DNA of 64,000 nt. Origin: CTSOIL-112 sp049291875 (lineage in GTDB: Bacteria > Pseudomonadota > Gammaproteobacteria > Burkholderiales > Burkholderiaceae). Under the pieces are notes generated by a model. It was given only the letters and a program-made list of their open reading frames with translations, did not search any database and was not told the origin of the DNA. The position numbers were made by a program, and so were the translations under genes. The stretch spans positions 31,894-95,893 of the forward strand of contig JBATQE010000003.1 of NCBI GenBank assembly GCA_049291875.1, in the 5' to 3' direction. Positions 1 to 7,396 of this stretch are shown here, piece after piece. Positions within the stretch are counted from its first letter, which is position 1. Each line of letters opens with the position of its first letter.

Positions 1-2
1 AG

Positions 3-332
3 CAAAAAGAAATCACCGAATGGCATCGCGTGGTTTTTTTCAACCGTTTGGCCGAAATCGCCGGCGAATATCTGAAAAAAGGCTCGCAAGTCTACATCGA
101 AGGCCGTCTGCGCACGCGCAAATGGACCGACCAATCAGGCGTGGATAAATACACCACCGAAATCATCGCCGATCAAATGCAAATGCTCGGCAGCCGCGGC
201 GGTAGTGGCGGCGGCAGCGGCGGCGTAGCCTATGACGACAGCTATGGCGCACCGGCAGCCGCACCTGCTCCGGCACGAGCACCTGCTGCGAGAAAACCAG
301 TGGATGATTTGGAAGACGATATTCCGTTCTGA
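3..332 (+). CDS. ssb: Single-stranded DNA-binding protein, C-terminal part (5' end outside window)
   Basis: SSB coats single-stranded DNA during replication, recombination and repair and recruits partner proteins through its acidic tail. The reading frame is already open at base 3, so the start lies upstream of the window. The visible part has the end of the OB fold (EWHRVVFFNRLAEIAGEYL, then a YIEGRLRTRKW strand), a Gly/Ser-rich then Ala/Pro-rich linker, and the canonical tip DDIPF. The linker and tip are as expected for the family. A bidirectional hairpin terminator follows 25 bases after the stop and separates this gene from the convergent OmpA-like gene. Confidence 0.95.
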   Translation, partial: QKEITEWHRVVFFNRLAEIAGEYLKKGSQVYIEGRLRTRKWTDQSGVDKYTTEIIADQMQMLGSRGGSGGGSGGVAYDDSYGAPAAAPAPARAPAARKPVDDLEDDIPF

Positions 333-356
333 TCAAACGCTTTATCAGCACATCAT

Positions 357-391
357 AAAAAATCCCCAAAGCAATGCCTTGGGGATTTTTA
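357..391. terminator. Bidirectional intrinsic terminator between ssb and OmpA-like gene
   Basis: AATCCCCAA and TTGGGGATT form a 9-bp stem around a short loop, flanked by an A-run on one side and a T-run on the other, so it can work on both strands. It sits between two convergent genes. Confidence 0.85.
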
Positions 392-442
392 TTGTGACGG
401 ATGACCGAGCAACACCAAGCCACCACCGACGCATTACGTTAT

Positions 443-1165
443 TTAATAGCGAATACTGCTTGGATAGATGAACACCTCCACGCGGCGATTGGTCGCACGC
501 CCTTGTGCCGTTTCATTGCTCATGACAGGCTGACTGGCTCCACGACCATACACCTGCATTTGGCTTGCGGCAACGCCTGTGCTTTCCAAATAGTTACGCA
601 CGCTCGTCGCTCGCGCCAACGAGAGCGTTTGATTGGCCATTTCCGAGCCAGTATTATCCGTGTGTCCGATAATGACCACGCGGCTATTACCCGAACCAGA
701 TGAGCGAATCACACGAGAGAGTTTTTCCAATGTACTCAAATAGCCATCCCGAATCACTGCGCTGCCAGTATTAAATCCGGCATCACCGGATACATTCACC
801 CGCATGGAGCCGTCGGCCATTTTAACCATATCCAAACCGTCGGTATTGTTCGCATCACGAATCACTTGCGCGTTCGGCTCGGCGGAATCCCGCATGATTT
901 CAGCTTTTTTGTCTTCGTAATTGTGTCCGACAATACCGCCAATCAGGCCGCCAATGGCTGCACCGATTACCGTGCCGTCGGTGTTTTTGCCGATGACATT
1001 GCCCAATGCACCGCCAATCACCGCACCTGTACCGACTCCGATGGCCGTTTGATCTTGCTGAGTGGGGACAGTGCTACAGGCCACCAAGCTGAGGCTGAGC
1101 GCAGCGGCTACGGTGAGGCGCATCCAATGCATCGATTGGCGGGGATTGGTTGTCTTTTGTGTCAT
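443..1165 (-). CDS. OmpA-family lipoprotein with glycine zipper
   Basis: A predicted outer-membrane lipoprotein that anchors to peptidoglycan. The N-terminus is a lipoprotein signal ending in LSLVAC. Next comes a glycine-zipper segment (GVGTGAVIGGALGNVIG and a second GAAIGGLIGGIVG run), then a C-terminal OmpA domain with the peptidoglycan-binding features HTDNTGS, an LSLARA helix and GRGASQP..NRRVEV. This layout matches YiaD-type proteins. Two ATGs lie six bases apart (1171 and 1165). A weak TTTGGA stands six bases before the inner one, so that start is preferred. The gene is followed upstream by another glycine-zipper lipoprotein on the same strand. Confidence 0.88.
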   Translation of the reverse strand: MTQKTTNPRQSMHWMRLTVAAALSLSLVACSTVPTQQDQTAIGVGTGAVIGGALGNVIGKNTDGTVIGAAIGGLIGGIVGHNYEDKKAEIMRDSAEPNAQVIRDANNTDGLDMVKMADGSMRVNVSGDAGFNTGSAVIRDGYLSTLEKLSRVIRSSGSGNSRVVIIGHTDNTGSEMANQTLSLARATSVRNYLESTGVAASQMQVYGRGASQPVMSNETAQGRATNRRVEVFIYPSSIRY

Positions 1166-1282
1166 GTTCATTCCAAAGAGCTTTATATAGAAAAGCGATC
1201 AATTGATCTCGTGCTGCCATAAGATCAATTAACCGCATTCATCACTATTGCGATGATTTACAACGATTGAGGGTAAAAAGGA

Positions 1283-1528
1283 TCAATATTTACGTTTATC
1301 CCAGTCGCTGCCAACTGCCGCGCCGACTGCGCCGCCAACCACTGCACCACCCACGGTGCTACCGGTTGAGCCGCCAATGGCGTTACCCAAAACACCACCG
1401 ATGGCAGCGCCTGTACCCGCGCCAATGGCGGTATTGGTTTGTTGGCGTGACATGCCGCTGTTCGCGCAGCCGGTCAAAGCCAAGCCCATCAGTGTCACCA
1501 TAGCGACAGAACCTAAAGTGCGTTTCAT
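1283..1528 (-). CDS. Small glycine-zipper lipoprotein
   Basis: A lipoprotein of about 81 residues. The signal peptide ends in a clear lipobox (LALTGC). The mature part is mostly a glycine zipper (AIGAGTGAAIGGVLGNAIGG, then GGAVVGGAVGAAVG) and ends in the basic WDKRKY. Glycine zippers can insert into or span membranes; the exact role is unknown. The ribosome-binding site decides the start: TGGAGG directly abuts an ATG at 1534, and the ATG at 1528 has the proper six-base spacing. The zipper resembles that of the OmpA-like lipoprotein downstream on the same strand, so the two probably share ancestry or function. Confidence 0.82.
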   Translation of the reverse strand: MKRTLGSVAMVTLMGLALTGCANSGMSRQQTNTAIGAGTGAAIGGVLGNAIGGSTGSTVGGAVVGGAVGAAVGSDWDKRKY

Positions 1529-1715
1529 ATTCATCCTCCATTAAATTATCAAATACGCCCATCATTTTTGACGGATGTATGGGCGTAATGCGTTCAAGCG
1601 TATTTTGGTTGACACGCATTGGATGGCACTTTTCCGCACAATTGATTGCCCCGTAGCGACCCAAACTACCGTACAATACTGTTTATAAACATCTTTTGAT
1701 ATCTATTAAGGAAAT

Positions 1716-1745
1716 ACGGAAAAAGTAAAACCCTACTTTTTCCGT
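1716..1745. repeat. Perfect 12-bp inverted repeat, leader of hemJ-like gene (stem-loop 1)
   Basis: Arms ACGGAAAAAGTA (1716-1727) and TACTTTTTCCGT (1734-1745) are exact complements around a six-base loop. There is no T-run after it on either strand, so it is not an ordinary terminator. Confidence 0.85.
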
Positions 1746-1757
1746 GCTTAGTATTGG

Positions 1758-1787
1758 AAATCTTGTCAGGGAACCTTGACAAGATTT
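1758..1787. repeat. Perfect 11-bp inverted repeat, leader of hemJ-like gene (stem-loop 2)
   Basis: Arms AAATCTTGTCA (1758-1768) and TGACAAGATTT (1777-1787) are exact complements. It starts 12 bases after stem-loop 1. It could be an RNA hairpin or a dyad operator. Confidence 0.85.
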
Positions 1788-1811
1788 GAGCAAAATCAAA
1801 ATGTTAAAGTT

Positions 1812-1874
1812 GCGGATGCTTTCAAGTATGCTTGCCTATGTAAATGCTTGAGCTTAAAAACATACTTACTCCGC
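1812..1874. repeat. Imperfect inverted repeat, leader of hemJ-like gene (stem-loop 3)
   Basis: GCGGA (1812-1816) pairs with TCCGC (1870-1874), and inside it AAGTATG (1824-1830) pairs with CATACTT (1861-1867). It ends about 27 bases before the preferred start of the HemJ-like gene. Confidence 0.6.
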
Positions 1875-1901
1875 GTTTTCTTAAGTCTATTGAGTCCTGC
1901 C

Positions 1902-2321
1902 ATGCTTTATAACTGGTTAAAAATTTTACACATTGTTTTCATCGCCTCTTGGTTTGCCGGTTTGTTCTACCTGCCGCGCATTTATGTGAACTTGGCGGCG
2001 GAAACCGATAAAACCGCCTATGCCCGTTTGCTCGGCATGTCGCAGCGTCTATTCCGATTCATGACCCTCATCGCGATTCCGGCTTTGGTATTCGGCTTTT
2101 GGCTGTGGTTCTCGTTCTTCTGGGGTTCGGGCGCATGGATTCATGCCAAACTGACCCTTGTGGCCGCGGTCTGCGCCTATCATTGGTATTGCTATGTGTT
2201 GCTCAAACGTTTTGAAGCCGGACAAAACACGCACTCGCACGTTTGGTATCGCTGGTTCAACGAAGCACCGGTGATTTTGATGCTGGCAATCGTCGCACTG
2301 GCCGTCATCAAGCCTTTCTGA
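1902..2321 (+). CDS. hemJ: HemJ-like protoporphyrinogen IX oxidase / CopD-family membrane protein
   Basis: An integral membrane protein of 139 residues with about four hydrophobic segments. The N-terminus MLYNWLKILHIVFIASWFAG followed by LFYLPRIYVNL matches the HemJ/UPF0093 family, including its conserved early histidine. HemJ proteins oxidise protoporphyrinogen IX to protoporphyrin IX in haem synthesis. The frame stays open upstream to a TTG at 1776, but those residues are not HemJ-like, so the ATG at 1902 and the family length of about 140 residues are preferred. The ribosome-binding site is weak. The 190 bases before the start hold three successive inverted repeats. A strong terminator follows the gene. 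Confidence 0.85.
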   Translation: MLYNWLKILHIVFIASWFAGLFYLPRIYVNLAAETDKTAYARLLGMSQRLFRFMTLIAIPALVFGFWLWFSFFWGSGAWIHAKLTLVAAVCAYHWYCYVLLKRFEAGQNTHSHVWYRWFNEAPVILMLAIVALAVIKPF

Positions 2322-2358
2322 TTGCCTCATAGCTATATTAGTTGCCCCATCATTTGTA

Positions 2359-2397
2359 GCAACCGCCGGCGCATACGCCATCTGCGGTTGCTTTTTT
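2359..2397 (+). terminator. Intrinsic terminator after hemJ-like gene
   Basis: GCAACCGC and GCGGTTGC form an 8-bp stem followed by six T residues, 37 bases after the stop. It ends 20 bases before the next start codon. Confidence 0.88.
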
Positions 2398-2416
2398 ACT
2401 CAAAAAGACACACCAC

Positions 2417-3601
2417 ATGAGCACACCTTCCTCACTCTCCTTTTTCGCACCGTGTCCCCGTGGGCTGGAAGCCCTGCTGGTCAATGAACTGACCGCAATC
2501 AACGCCAAACACATCAAGCCGACCCACGGCGGTGTGTCGTTCGCAGGCGATCTGGCCGTGCTGTACCGTGCGAATCTGCATTCACGCATTGCCTCTCGGA
2601 TTTTGCTGCGTCTGGGCGCGGCAGGCTATCGCTCGGAAGACGACATTTACAACCTCGCCTCGCGCATGCCGTGGAGCAGCTATTTCAGCCCCGAACAAAC
2701 CATCAAAGTCGAAGTGACCGCGATTAAATCACCACTCAAAAGTCTGGAATTCATCACGCTGCGCATCAAAGACGCGGTGTGCGACTATTTCCGCGACCTG
2801 ATGGACAAGCGACCGAGCGTGGACACCGCCACGCCCGATGTGCGCATTTACGCCTTTTTGACCGAATTCGATGCGACGCTGTATCTGGACACATCGGGTG
2901 AAGCGCTGTTCAAACGCGGCTGGCGCATGGACAAAGGCCGTGCACCCTTGCGCGAGAATCTCGCTGCCGGTTTGGTCATGTTATCCGGTTGGCAGCCCAA
3001 CCAAGCCCTGCTGGACCCGATGTGCGGCAGCGGCACCATCATCATCGAAGCGGGTCTGATGGCGGCCAACATCCCGCCGGGTATGAGCCGCTCGTTTGCA
3101 TTCGAGCGCTATCGCGGTCTGGACAAAAGCCTGTGGCAAAAGATCAAAAACGACGTCAAAATCGACAAAACCCCGCGCGCGCTCTACGCCTCGGACATCA
3201 GCGCACACGCGGTCAACGATATGGCCAACAATCTGCAACGCGCCGGATTGCCGTTCCCCGTCGCTTTTGAGCAAAACAACGCGCTGTCCGTCATGCCGCC
3301 CGCGACGAGCGGTGTCATGGTCTGCAACCCGCCGTATGGCGAGCGCATCGACGTCACCACGGCGGACGAAACCGCGGTATTTTTCAAACAATGGGCGGAT
3401 CATTTGAAAGCACATTACGCCGGCTGGAATGCTTATATTCTGACCAGCGACCGCGACACACCGAAATACATGCGTCTGTCGGCCAGCAAAAAAACACCGC
3501 TGTTCAACGGTGCGCTGGATTGTCGCCTGTTTGAATTCAAGATGGTCGCCGGTAGTGCGCGCAAGCCCAAAGCCCATGCGCCGGTTGATGAGGCGCAATA
3601 A
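2417..3601 (+). CDS. THUMP-domain class I SAM-dependent RNA methyltransferase (RlmL N-half-like)
   Basis: A 394-residue protein of the RlmL/YpsC group (THUMP plus UPF0020 methylase domain), expected to methylate guanine N2 in 23S rRNA. The N-terminal FAPCPRGLEALLVNEL and the TRIS-like THUMP region run to about residue 160. The SAM-binding motif DPMCGSGTIIIEAG is near residue 201 and the catalytic NPPYGERI is near residue 305. Enterobacterial RlmL is about 700 residues because a second methyltransferase (RlmK) is fused to it. This protein has only the first half, as is usual in betaproteobacteria. The exact target base is inferred from the family. Confidence 0.88.
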   Translation: MSTPSSLSFFAPCPRGLEALLVNELTAINAKHIKPTHGGVSFAGDLAVLYRANLHSRIASRILLRLGAAGYRSEDDIYNLASRMPWSSYFSPEQTIKVEVTAIKSPLKSLEFITLRIKDAVCDYFRDLMDKRPSVDTATPDVRIYAFLTEFDATLYLDTSGEALFKRGWRMDKGRAPLRENLAAGLVMLSGWQPNQALLDPMCGSGTIIIEAGLMAANIPPGMSRSFAFERYRGLDKSLWQKIKNDVKIDKTPRALYASDISAHAVNDMANNLQRAGLPFPVAFEQNNALSVMPPATSGVMVCNPPYGERIDVTTADETAVFFKQWADHLKAHYAGWNAYILTSDRDTPKYMRLSASKKTPLFNGALDCRLFEFKMVAGSARKPKAHAPVDEAQ

Positions 3602-3631
3602 ACCTTCACTCATTGACAATCCCATAAAAAA

Positions 3632-3649
3632 CCTCGGCAAATGCCGAGG
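3632..3649 (-). terminator. Hairpin with T-run on the minus strand
   Basis: CCTCGGCA/TGCCGAGG type stem. On the minus strand it is followed by six T residues (3631-3626); on the plus strand the next bases are CTTGAAG. It is nearly the same hairpin as the one at 3908-3937 after the LivK-like pair, so it may be a second, back-up terminator for that transcript. It may also limit transcription after the methyltransferase. Confidence 0.6.
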
Positions 3650-3737
3650 CTTGAAGCTATCAATAAAGTCCCTTGCTCCTTGAAGAGAAGAGTTAAAAAC
3701 TCACCTTATATTGCTATTTCTATCAATAATTTGACGA

Positions 3738-3799
3738 GTCATTGCGGGCTTGACCCGCAATCTTCTTGCGAGGAGATGCCGTATCAAGTACGGCATGAC
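3738..3799. repeat. REP-like palindromic element, two hairpins within GTCAT...ATGAC ends
   Basis: A 62-bp unit with inverted ends GTCAT (3738-3742) and ATGAC (3795-3799). It holds hairpin TTGCGGG/CCCGCAA (3742-3760) and hairpin ATGCCGTA/TACGGCAT (3776-3796). This two-hairpin build resembles extragenic palindromes dispersed in many bacterial genomes. Only one copy was seen in this window. The rest of the 350-base gap (3602-3951) holds only the two CCTCGGC hairpins. Confidence 0.7.
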
Positions 3800-3907
3800 A
3801 CGTTATGTTTAATGAAATGACTATAAATCAATTGCTTAAAAATCACCCTTGCCCTTTCACCTTTTCCATCAACGGGCAAAGGATAAAACAAGGAGTCCTC
3901 AGCAATC

Positions 3908-3937
3908 AAAAACCTCGGCATCTGCCGAGGTTTTTTT
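3908..3937. terminator. Bidirectional terminator after LivK-like genes
   Basis: CCTCGGCA (3913-3920) pairs with TGCCGAGG (3923-3930), flanked by five A residues on one side and seven T residues on the other. It ends the minus-strand LivK-like transcript. Confidence 0.85.
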
Positions 3938-3951
3938 ATCCGATCACCCAG

Positions 3952-5154
3952 TTACTGAATAATTTCCAACAATTCCAATTTATCCTTCACCTCAAAAATC
4001 GAAATTGCGCCGTTTTTAATATCACCTTTTTGATCAAACGCAATCGGCCCGATCAAGCCGACGAAATTGACCTTGGGCATGGCCGCGGCGATGGCTTCCG
4101 GTTCAACCGAGTTGGCGATCTTCATGGCTTCGACAATCGCGTAGGTCGCATCATAGGCAAACGGTGAATAAATCTGCACCTTTTGTCCTGGGAAGGTTTT
4201 TTCGTAATTCGCGTTGAACTCAGCGCCTTTGGGCATTTTGGACAACGGCATACCCGCTTGCGAGCAAATCACTCCTTTGCCCGCCGCGCCGGATAGCTCG
4301 ATGAATTTGTCCGTACACACGCCATCGGCTGAAGCCAGTTGGCTGTGCATGCCCAATTCCTTCATCTGTTTGACCAAGGTTGCTGCGGTGTCGTCCATCC
4401 CGCCCCAGAAAATATAATCGGGGTTTAAACCTTTAACTTTGGTCAACAGCGCTTTGAAATCCGCAGTTTTATCGTTCACCGCTTCACGCGCCAACACGCT
4501 CACGCCTGCGTCTTTCATGGCTTTTTCAAACTGATCGGCCAGTCCTTTGCCATACTGCGTCGCATCATCAATCACAGCGATGCTTTTCACGCCTTGCTTG
4601 GACAAATATTTGGCCAGCGCTGGCGCTTGCTCGGTATCGGTCGCCACTACGCGGTAGGCACTGACCGAGCCTTGAGGCGTGCGTTTGCTTTTCAAGGTGT
4701 AATCGGGGTCGGTGGATGCCGGCGAAACCTGTACCAATCCGGCGGCGCTGTAAATTGCGTTGGCGGGGATGGATACGCCGGAGTTATCATGCCCGACCAC
4801 GGCGGCAACTTTCGCATCAACTAATTTTTGCGCCACAATCGTGCCCTGTTTCGGGTCGCTGGCGTCGTCTTCGCCAATCATCACCAACTTGACCTTTTTG
4901 CCACCGATCACCAAGTCGCCTTTGGCATTGATGTCGTTGATCGCCAACTGCACGCCGTTTTCATTGTCTTTGCCAATATGCGCGATGCCACCGGTTTTCG
5001 GCTCGCCGCTGCCAATTTTGACGCAGATTTCATCTGCGGCCAACATGCCGCAGGCCGATTTACCGCCGCCTTCGCTTGCTTTATTCGCGCCGCCGCACGC
5101 CGTCAGCAATGCCAACAGCAACAATGGCAATGGTAGTATTTTTTTGACCCTCAT
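3952..5154 (-). CDS. Branched-chain amino acid ABC transporter substrate-binding lipoprotein (second copy)
   Basis: A periplasmic-binding-protein type 1 (LivK/BraC-like) lipoprotein of 400 residues. It should bind a branched-chain or related amino acid and hand it to a membrane ABC complex. The signal peptide ends LLTAC with Cys20 as the lipid anchor, after which comes a short Gly/Ser linker. Conserved family stretches include GGIAHIGKDNENG, AAVVGHDNSGVSIPA, VQVSPASTDP and SPFAYDATYAI. A longer start at 5187 exists but gives no signal peptide; the ATG at 5154 has AAGAGA upstream. It is a close paralogue of the gene immediately upstream on the same strand. No permease or ATPase gene lies nearby, so its transporter partners are elsewhere. 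Confidence 0.9.
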   Translation of the reverse strand: MRVKKILPLPLLLLALLTACGGANKASEGGGKSACGMLAADEICVKIGSGEPKTGGIAHIGKDNENGVQLAINDINAKGDLVIGGKKVKLVMIGEDDASDPKQGTIVAQKLVDAKVAAVVGHDNSGVSIPANAIYSAAGLVQVSPASTDPDYTLKSKRTPQGSVSAYRVVATDTEQAPALAKYLSKQGVKSIAVIDDATQYGKGLADQFEKAMKDAGVSVLAREAVNDKTADFKALLTKVKGLNPDYIFWGGMDDTAATLVKQMKELGMHSQLASADGVCTDKFIELSGAAGKGVICSQAGMPLSKMPKGAEFNANYEKTFPGQKVQIYSPFAYDATYAIVEAMKIANSVEPEAIAAAMPKVNFVGLIGPIAFDQKGDIKNGAISIFEVKDKLELLEIIQ

Positions 5155-5196
5155 GATTATTCTCTTTTCTATGGCTGTTTGTCCCAATCCACAATA

Positions 5197-5220
5197 TTAT
5201 CGCGCCCGAAGGCGCGATAA
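5197..5220. repeat. Stable TTCG-loop hairpin between the two LivK-like genes
   Basis: TTATCGCGCC (5197-5206) pairs perfectly with GGCGCGATAA (5211-5220). Read on the transcribed minus strand, the loop is TTCG, a very stable tetraloop. There is no strong T-run after it, so it may protect the upstream mRNA or partly terminate rather than fully stop transcription. Confidence 0.7.
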
Positions 5221-5279
5221 GCGTGTTGCATCATCCGTTCATCCGAATATGAATCCGACTGCGAAGCCGAATCATTCGA

Positions 5280-6479
5280 TTATTTGATGATGTCAATCAC
5301 TTCGAGTTTGTCCTTGACTTCAAAAATCGAGATCGCGCCGTTTTTGATGTCGCCCTTTTCGTCAAATGCGATCGGACCGATCAGACCTTCGATCGCCACT
5401 TTTGGCATGGCCGCAGCGATGGCTTCCGGCTCAACCGAATTGGCTTGCTTCATCGCCGCTACAATCGCGTACACCGCGTCGTAGGCGAACGGTGCGTACA
5501 CCTGAACTTTTTGACCCGGGAAGGCTTTTTCGTAATTGGCGCTGAATTCCGCGCCTTTCGGCATTTTTTCCAACGGCATACCGGCTTGCGAACAAATCGC
5601 GCCTTTACCCGCTGCGCCGGACAGCTCCATGAATTTGCTGGTACAAATACCGTCTGCACCGGCGAATTGGCTGGTCAAGCCCAACTCTTTCAACTGTTTC
5701 ACTAAAGTCGCTCCGGTATCGTCCATACCGCCCCAGAAAATATAATCCGGGTTCATGCCTTTGATTTTGGTCAACAAGGCTTTGAAATCCGAAGTTTTGT
5801 CCGTGGTCGCTTCGCGCGCTACCACCGTGGTGCCGGCGGCTTTCATACTTTGTTCCACCTGATCGGCCAAACCTTTGCCGTATTGGGTTGAGTCGTCAAT
5901 GATCGCAATGGTTTTCACGCCTTTGTTCAGCATGTATTTGGCCATCGCCGGACCTTGCTGCGCATCGGTGGCGACCACACGGTAGGAGCTGACCGAGCCT
6001 TTCGGGGTTTTGTTGGATTTCAAGGTGTAGGTCGGGTCGGTGGATGAAGGCGATACCTGCACCAAGCCCGCCGCGCTGTACACCGCGTTCGCCGGAATGG
6101 TCACGCCGGAGGTCGCATGACCCACTACCGCCGCAACTTTCGCATCCACTAACTTTTGCGCCACGGTAGTGCCTTGTTTCGGATCAGCGCCATCGTCTTC
6201 GCCGATCAAGGCCAATTTTACTTTTTTACCGCCGATGACCAGATCACCTTTGGCGTTGATTTCGTTGATAGCCAACTGAGCGCCGTTTTCATTGTCTTTA
6301 CCAATATGCGCAATCCCGCCGGATTTCGGCTCGCCGCTACCGATTTTGACGCAAATCTCGTCTGCCGCCAATTTGCCGCACGCACTGCCGGCACCATCAG
6401 CCGATTGACCACCGCCACACGCGCTCAAAGCCAGCGCCAGAACAGGCACCACGGGTAAAAATTTATGAATTTTAGACAT
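5280..6479 (-). CDS. Branched-chain amino acid ABC transporter substrate-binding lipoprotein (first copy)
   Basis: A LivK/BraC-like periplasmic binding lipoprotein of 399 residues. The signal ends LALSAC with Cys21 as anchor. Long stretches are the same as in the downstream paralogue (for example SGEPKSGGIAHIGKDNENG and GLADQ), with changes concentrated in the linker and in pocket-lining regions. That pattern suggests a tandem duplication with possible change in ligand range. GAGGAAG stands before the ATG. A strong hairpin lies between the copies, which could make this first copy more abundant. Transcription starts in the 326-bp gap shared with the divergent DUF1003 gene. Confidence 0.9.
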   Translation of the reverse strand: MSKIHKFLPVVPVLALALSACGGGQSADGAGSACGKLAADEICVKIGSGEPKSGGIAHIGKDNENGAQLAINEINAKGDLVIGGKKVKLALIGEDDGADPKQGTTVAQKLVDAKVAAVVGHATSGVTIPANAVYSAAGLVQVSPSSTDPTYTLKSNKTPKGSVSSYRVVATDAQQGPAMAKYMLNKGVKTIAIIDDSTQYGKGLADQVEQSMKAAGTTVVAREATTDKTSDFKALLTKIKGMNPDYIFWGGMDDTGATLVKQLKELGLTSQFAGADGICTSKFMELSGAAGKGAICSQAGMPLEKMPKGAEFSANYEKAFPGQKVQVYAPFAYDAVYAIVAAMKQANSVEPEAIAAAMPKVAIEGLIGPIAFDEKGDIKNGAISIFEVKDKLEVIDIIK

Positions 6480-6806
6480 AACACTTCCTCAGCTATTTAA
6501 ACAAAATCTTTTAAAAAAATCATTATCAGCAGTTCAAACCATATGACTTTAGCGATAAGGCTATGATTATCCCCCAAATAATCACTGATTTAAAGCAGTA
6601 ATCCAAACTTAAACCCGATTCACGCGCTAAAACCACCGAATCATTCAAAAATCCCACACATCTGTTGCTATTTCAGGCTATGCCGCAATGTCGCCCAGTC
6701 CTTCAAACACTGTTACAAAACGATAAGATTCTCCAAGCCCTGCATGGAAATGAGCAGTTTATAATACGCACCGTCATGAATTTTTTATCTATCTGCGGAG
6801 GTTCGT
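6480..6806. other. Divergent intergenic region, LivK-like / DUF1003
   Basis: An A+T-rich stretch of 327 bases that must hold the promoters of both neighbours. I see no strong paired promoter boxes, hairpin, RNA gene or convincing small gene. The only clear signal is the GGAGG ribosome-binding site just before 6807. Confidence 0.6.
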
Positions 6807-7358
6807 ATGAAATACACCCGCGCTCAAGCCAAACGCATCTTGCGCGACAACTGGTACCATCTGAGCATGAATGAGCGTGAATTTTTGGAACAGGTTTTGG
6901 ATAAAACTGTCAAGCCACGCGATCTGAATAAAGAGCTGACCGATCAGCGTACCTTTGGCGAACGAGTGGCCGATAAAGTCGCAGAATTTGGCGGCTCATG
7001 GACTTTTATCATGCTATTCGCCTGTTTTTTACTGTCATGGGCGCTGATCAACACCGTGGTTTTACTCAAAAACGCGTTTGACCCCTACCCTTATATTTTT
7101 CTCAATCTGCTGCTGTCCATGCTCGCCGCCATCCAAGCACCGATCATCATGATGTCACAAAACCGCCAGAGCAAACGCGACCGACTGGACGCCGAGATTG
7201 ACCACGAGGTCAATGTGCGCTCGGAGCTCACGCTGTACCATCTGAACAAACAAATTCACCGCATTGAAGACAAATTGGACGCAATAACAGGGCAATTGGC
7301 GTTGTCAAATGAGCCTGCCGAATCAATGTCCAATGACAAAAAAGCACACCGCGAATGA
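6807..7358 (+). CDS. DUF1003 domain-containing membrane protein
   Basis: A 183-residue protein of the DUF1003 family, whose function is unknown. A soluble N-terminus of about 60 residues is followed by two membrane segments (around WTFIMLFACFLLSWALINTV and IFLNLLLSMLAAIQAPIIMM). Next is the typical cytoplasmic helix MSQNRQSKRDRLDAEIDH and a coiled region rich in Glu, Lys and Leu. GGAGG sits eight bases before the ATG. The gene's last codons and stop lie inside a terminator hairpin: the loop contains the stop codon. It is divergent from the LivK-like genes. Confidence 0.88.
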   Translation: MKYTRAQAKRILRDNWYHLSMNEREFLEQVLDKTVKPRDLNKELTDQRTFGERVADKVAEFGGSWTFIMLFACFLLSWALINTVVLLKNAFDPYPYIFLNLLLSMLAAIQAPIIMMSQNRQSKRDRLDAEIDHEVNVRSELTLYHLNKQIHRIEDKLDAITGQLALSNEPAESMSNDKKAHRE

Positions 7359-7370
7359 GGTGTGCTTTTT
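7338..7370. terminator. Bidirectional terminator overlapping the DUF1003 stop codon
   Basis: GCACACC (7344-7350) pairs with GGTGTGC (7359-7365), flanked by A6 and T5. The left arm lies inside the last codons of the DUF1003 gene and the TGA stop is in the loop. It also faces the end of the convergent enoyl-CoA hydratase gene. Confidence 0.88.
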
Positions 7371-7396
7371 AGCAACCAGTCAATCAGTCAAATGGA

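Noticed and set aside
3805..4167. A 120-codon frame starting in the REP-like region and running over the LivK-like gene
   Set aside because: Most of it lies antisense to a real gene and the free part has no family match or ribosome-binding site.
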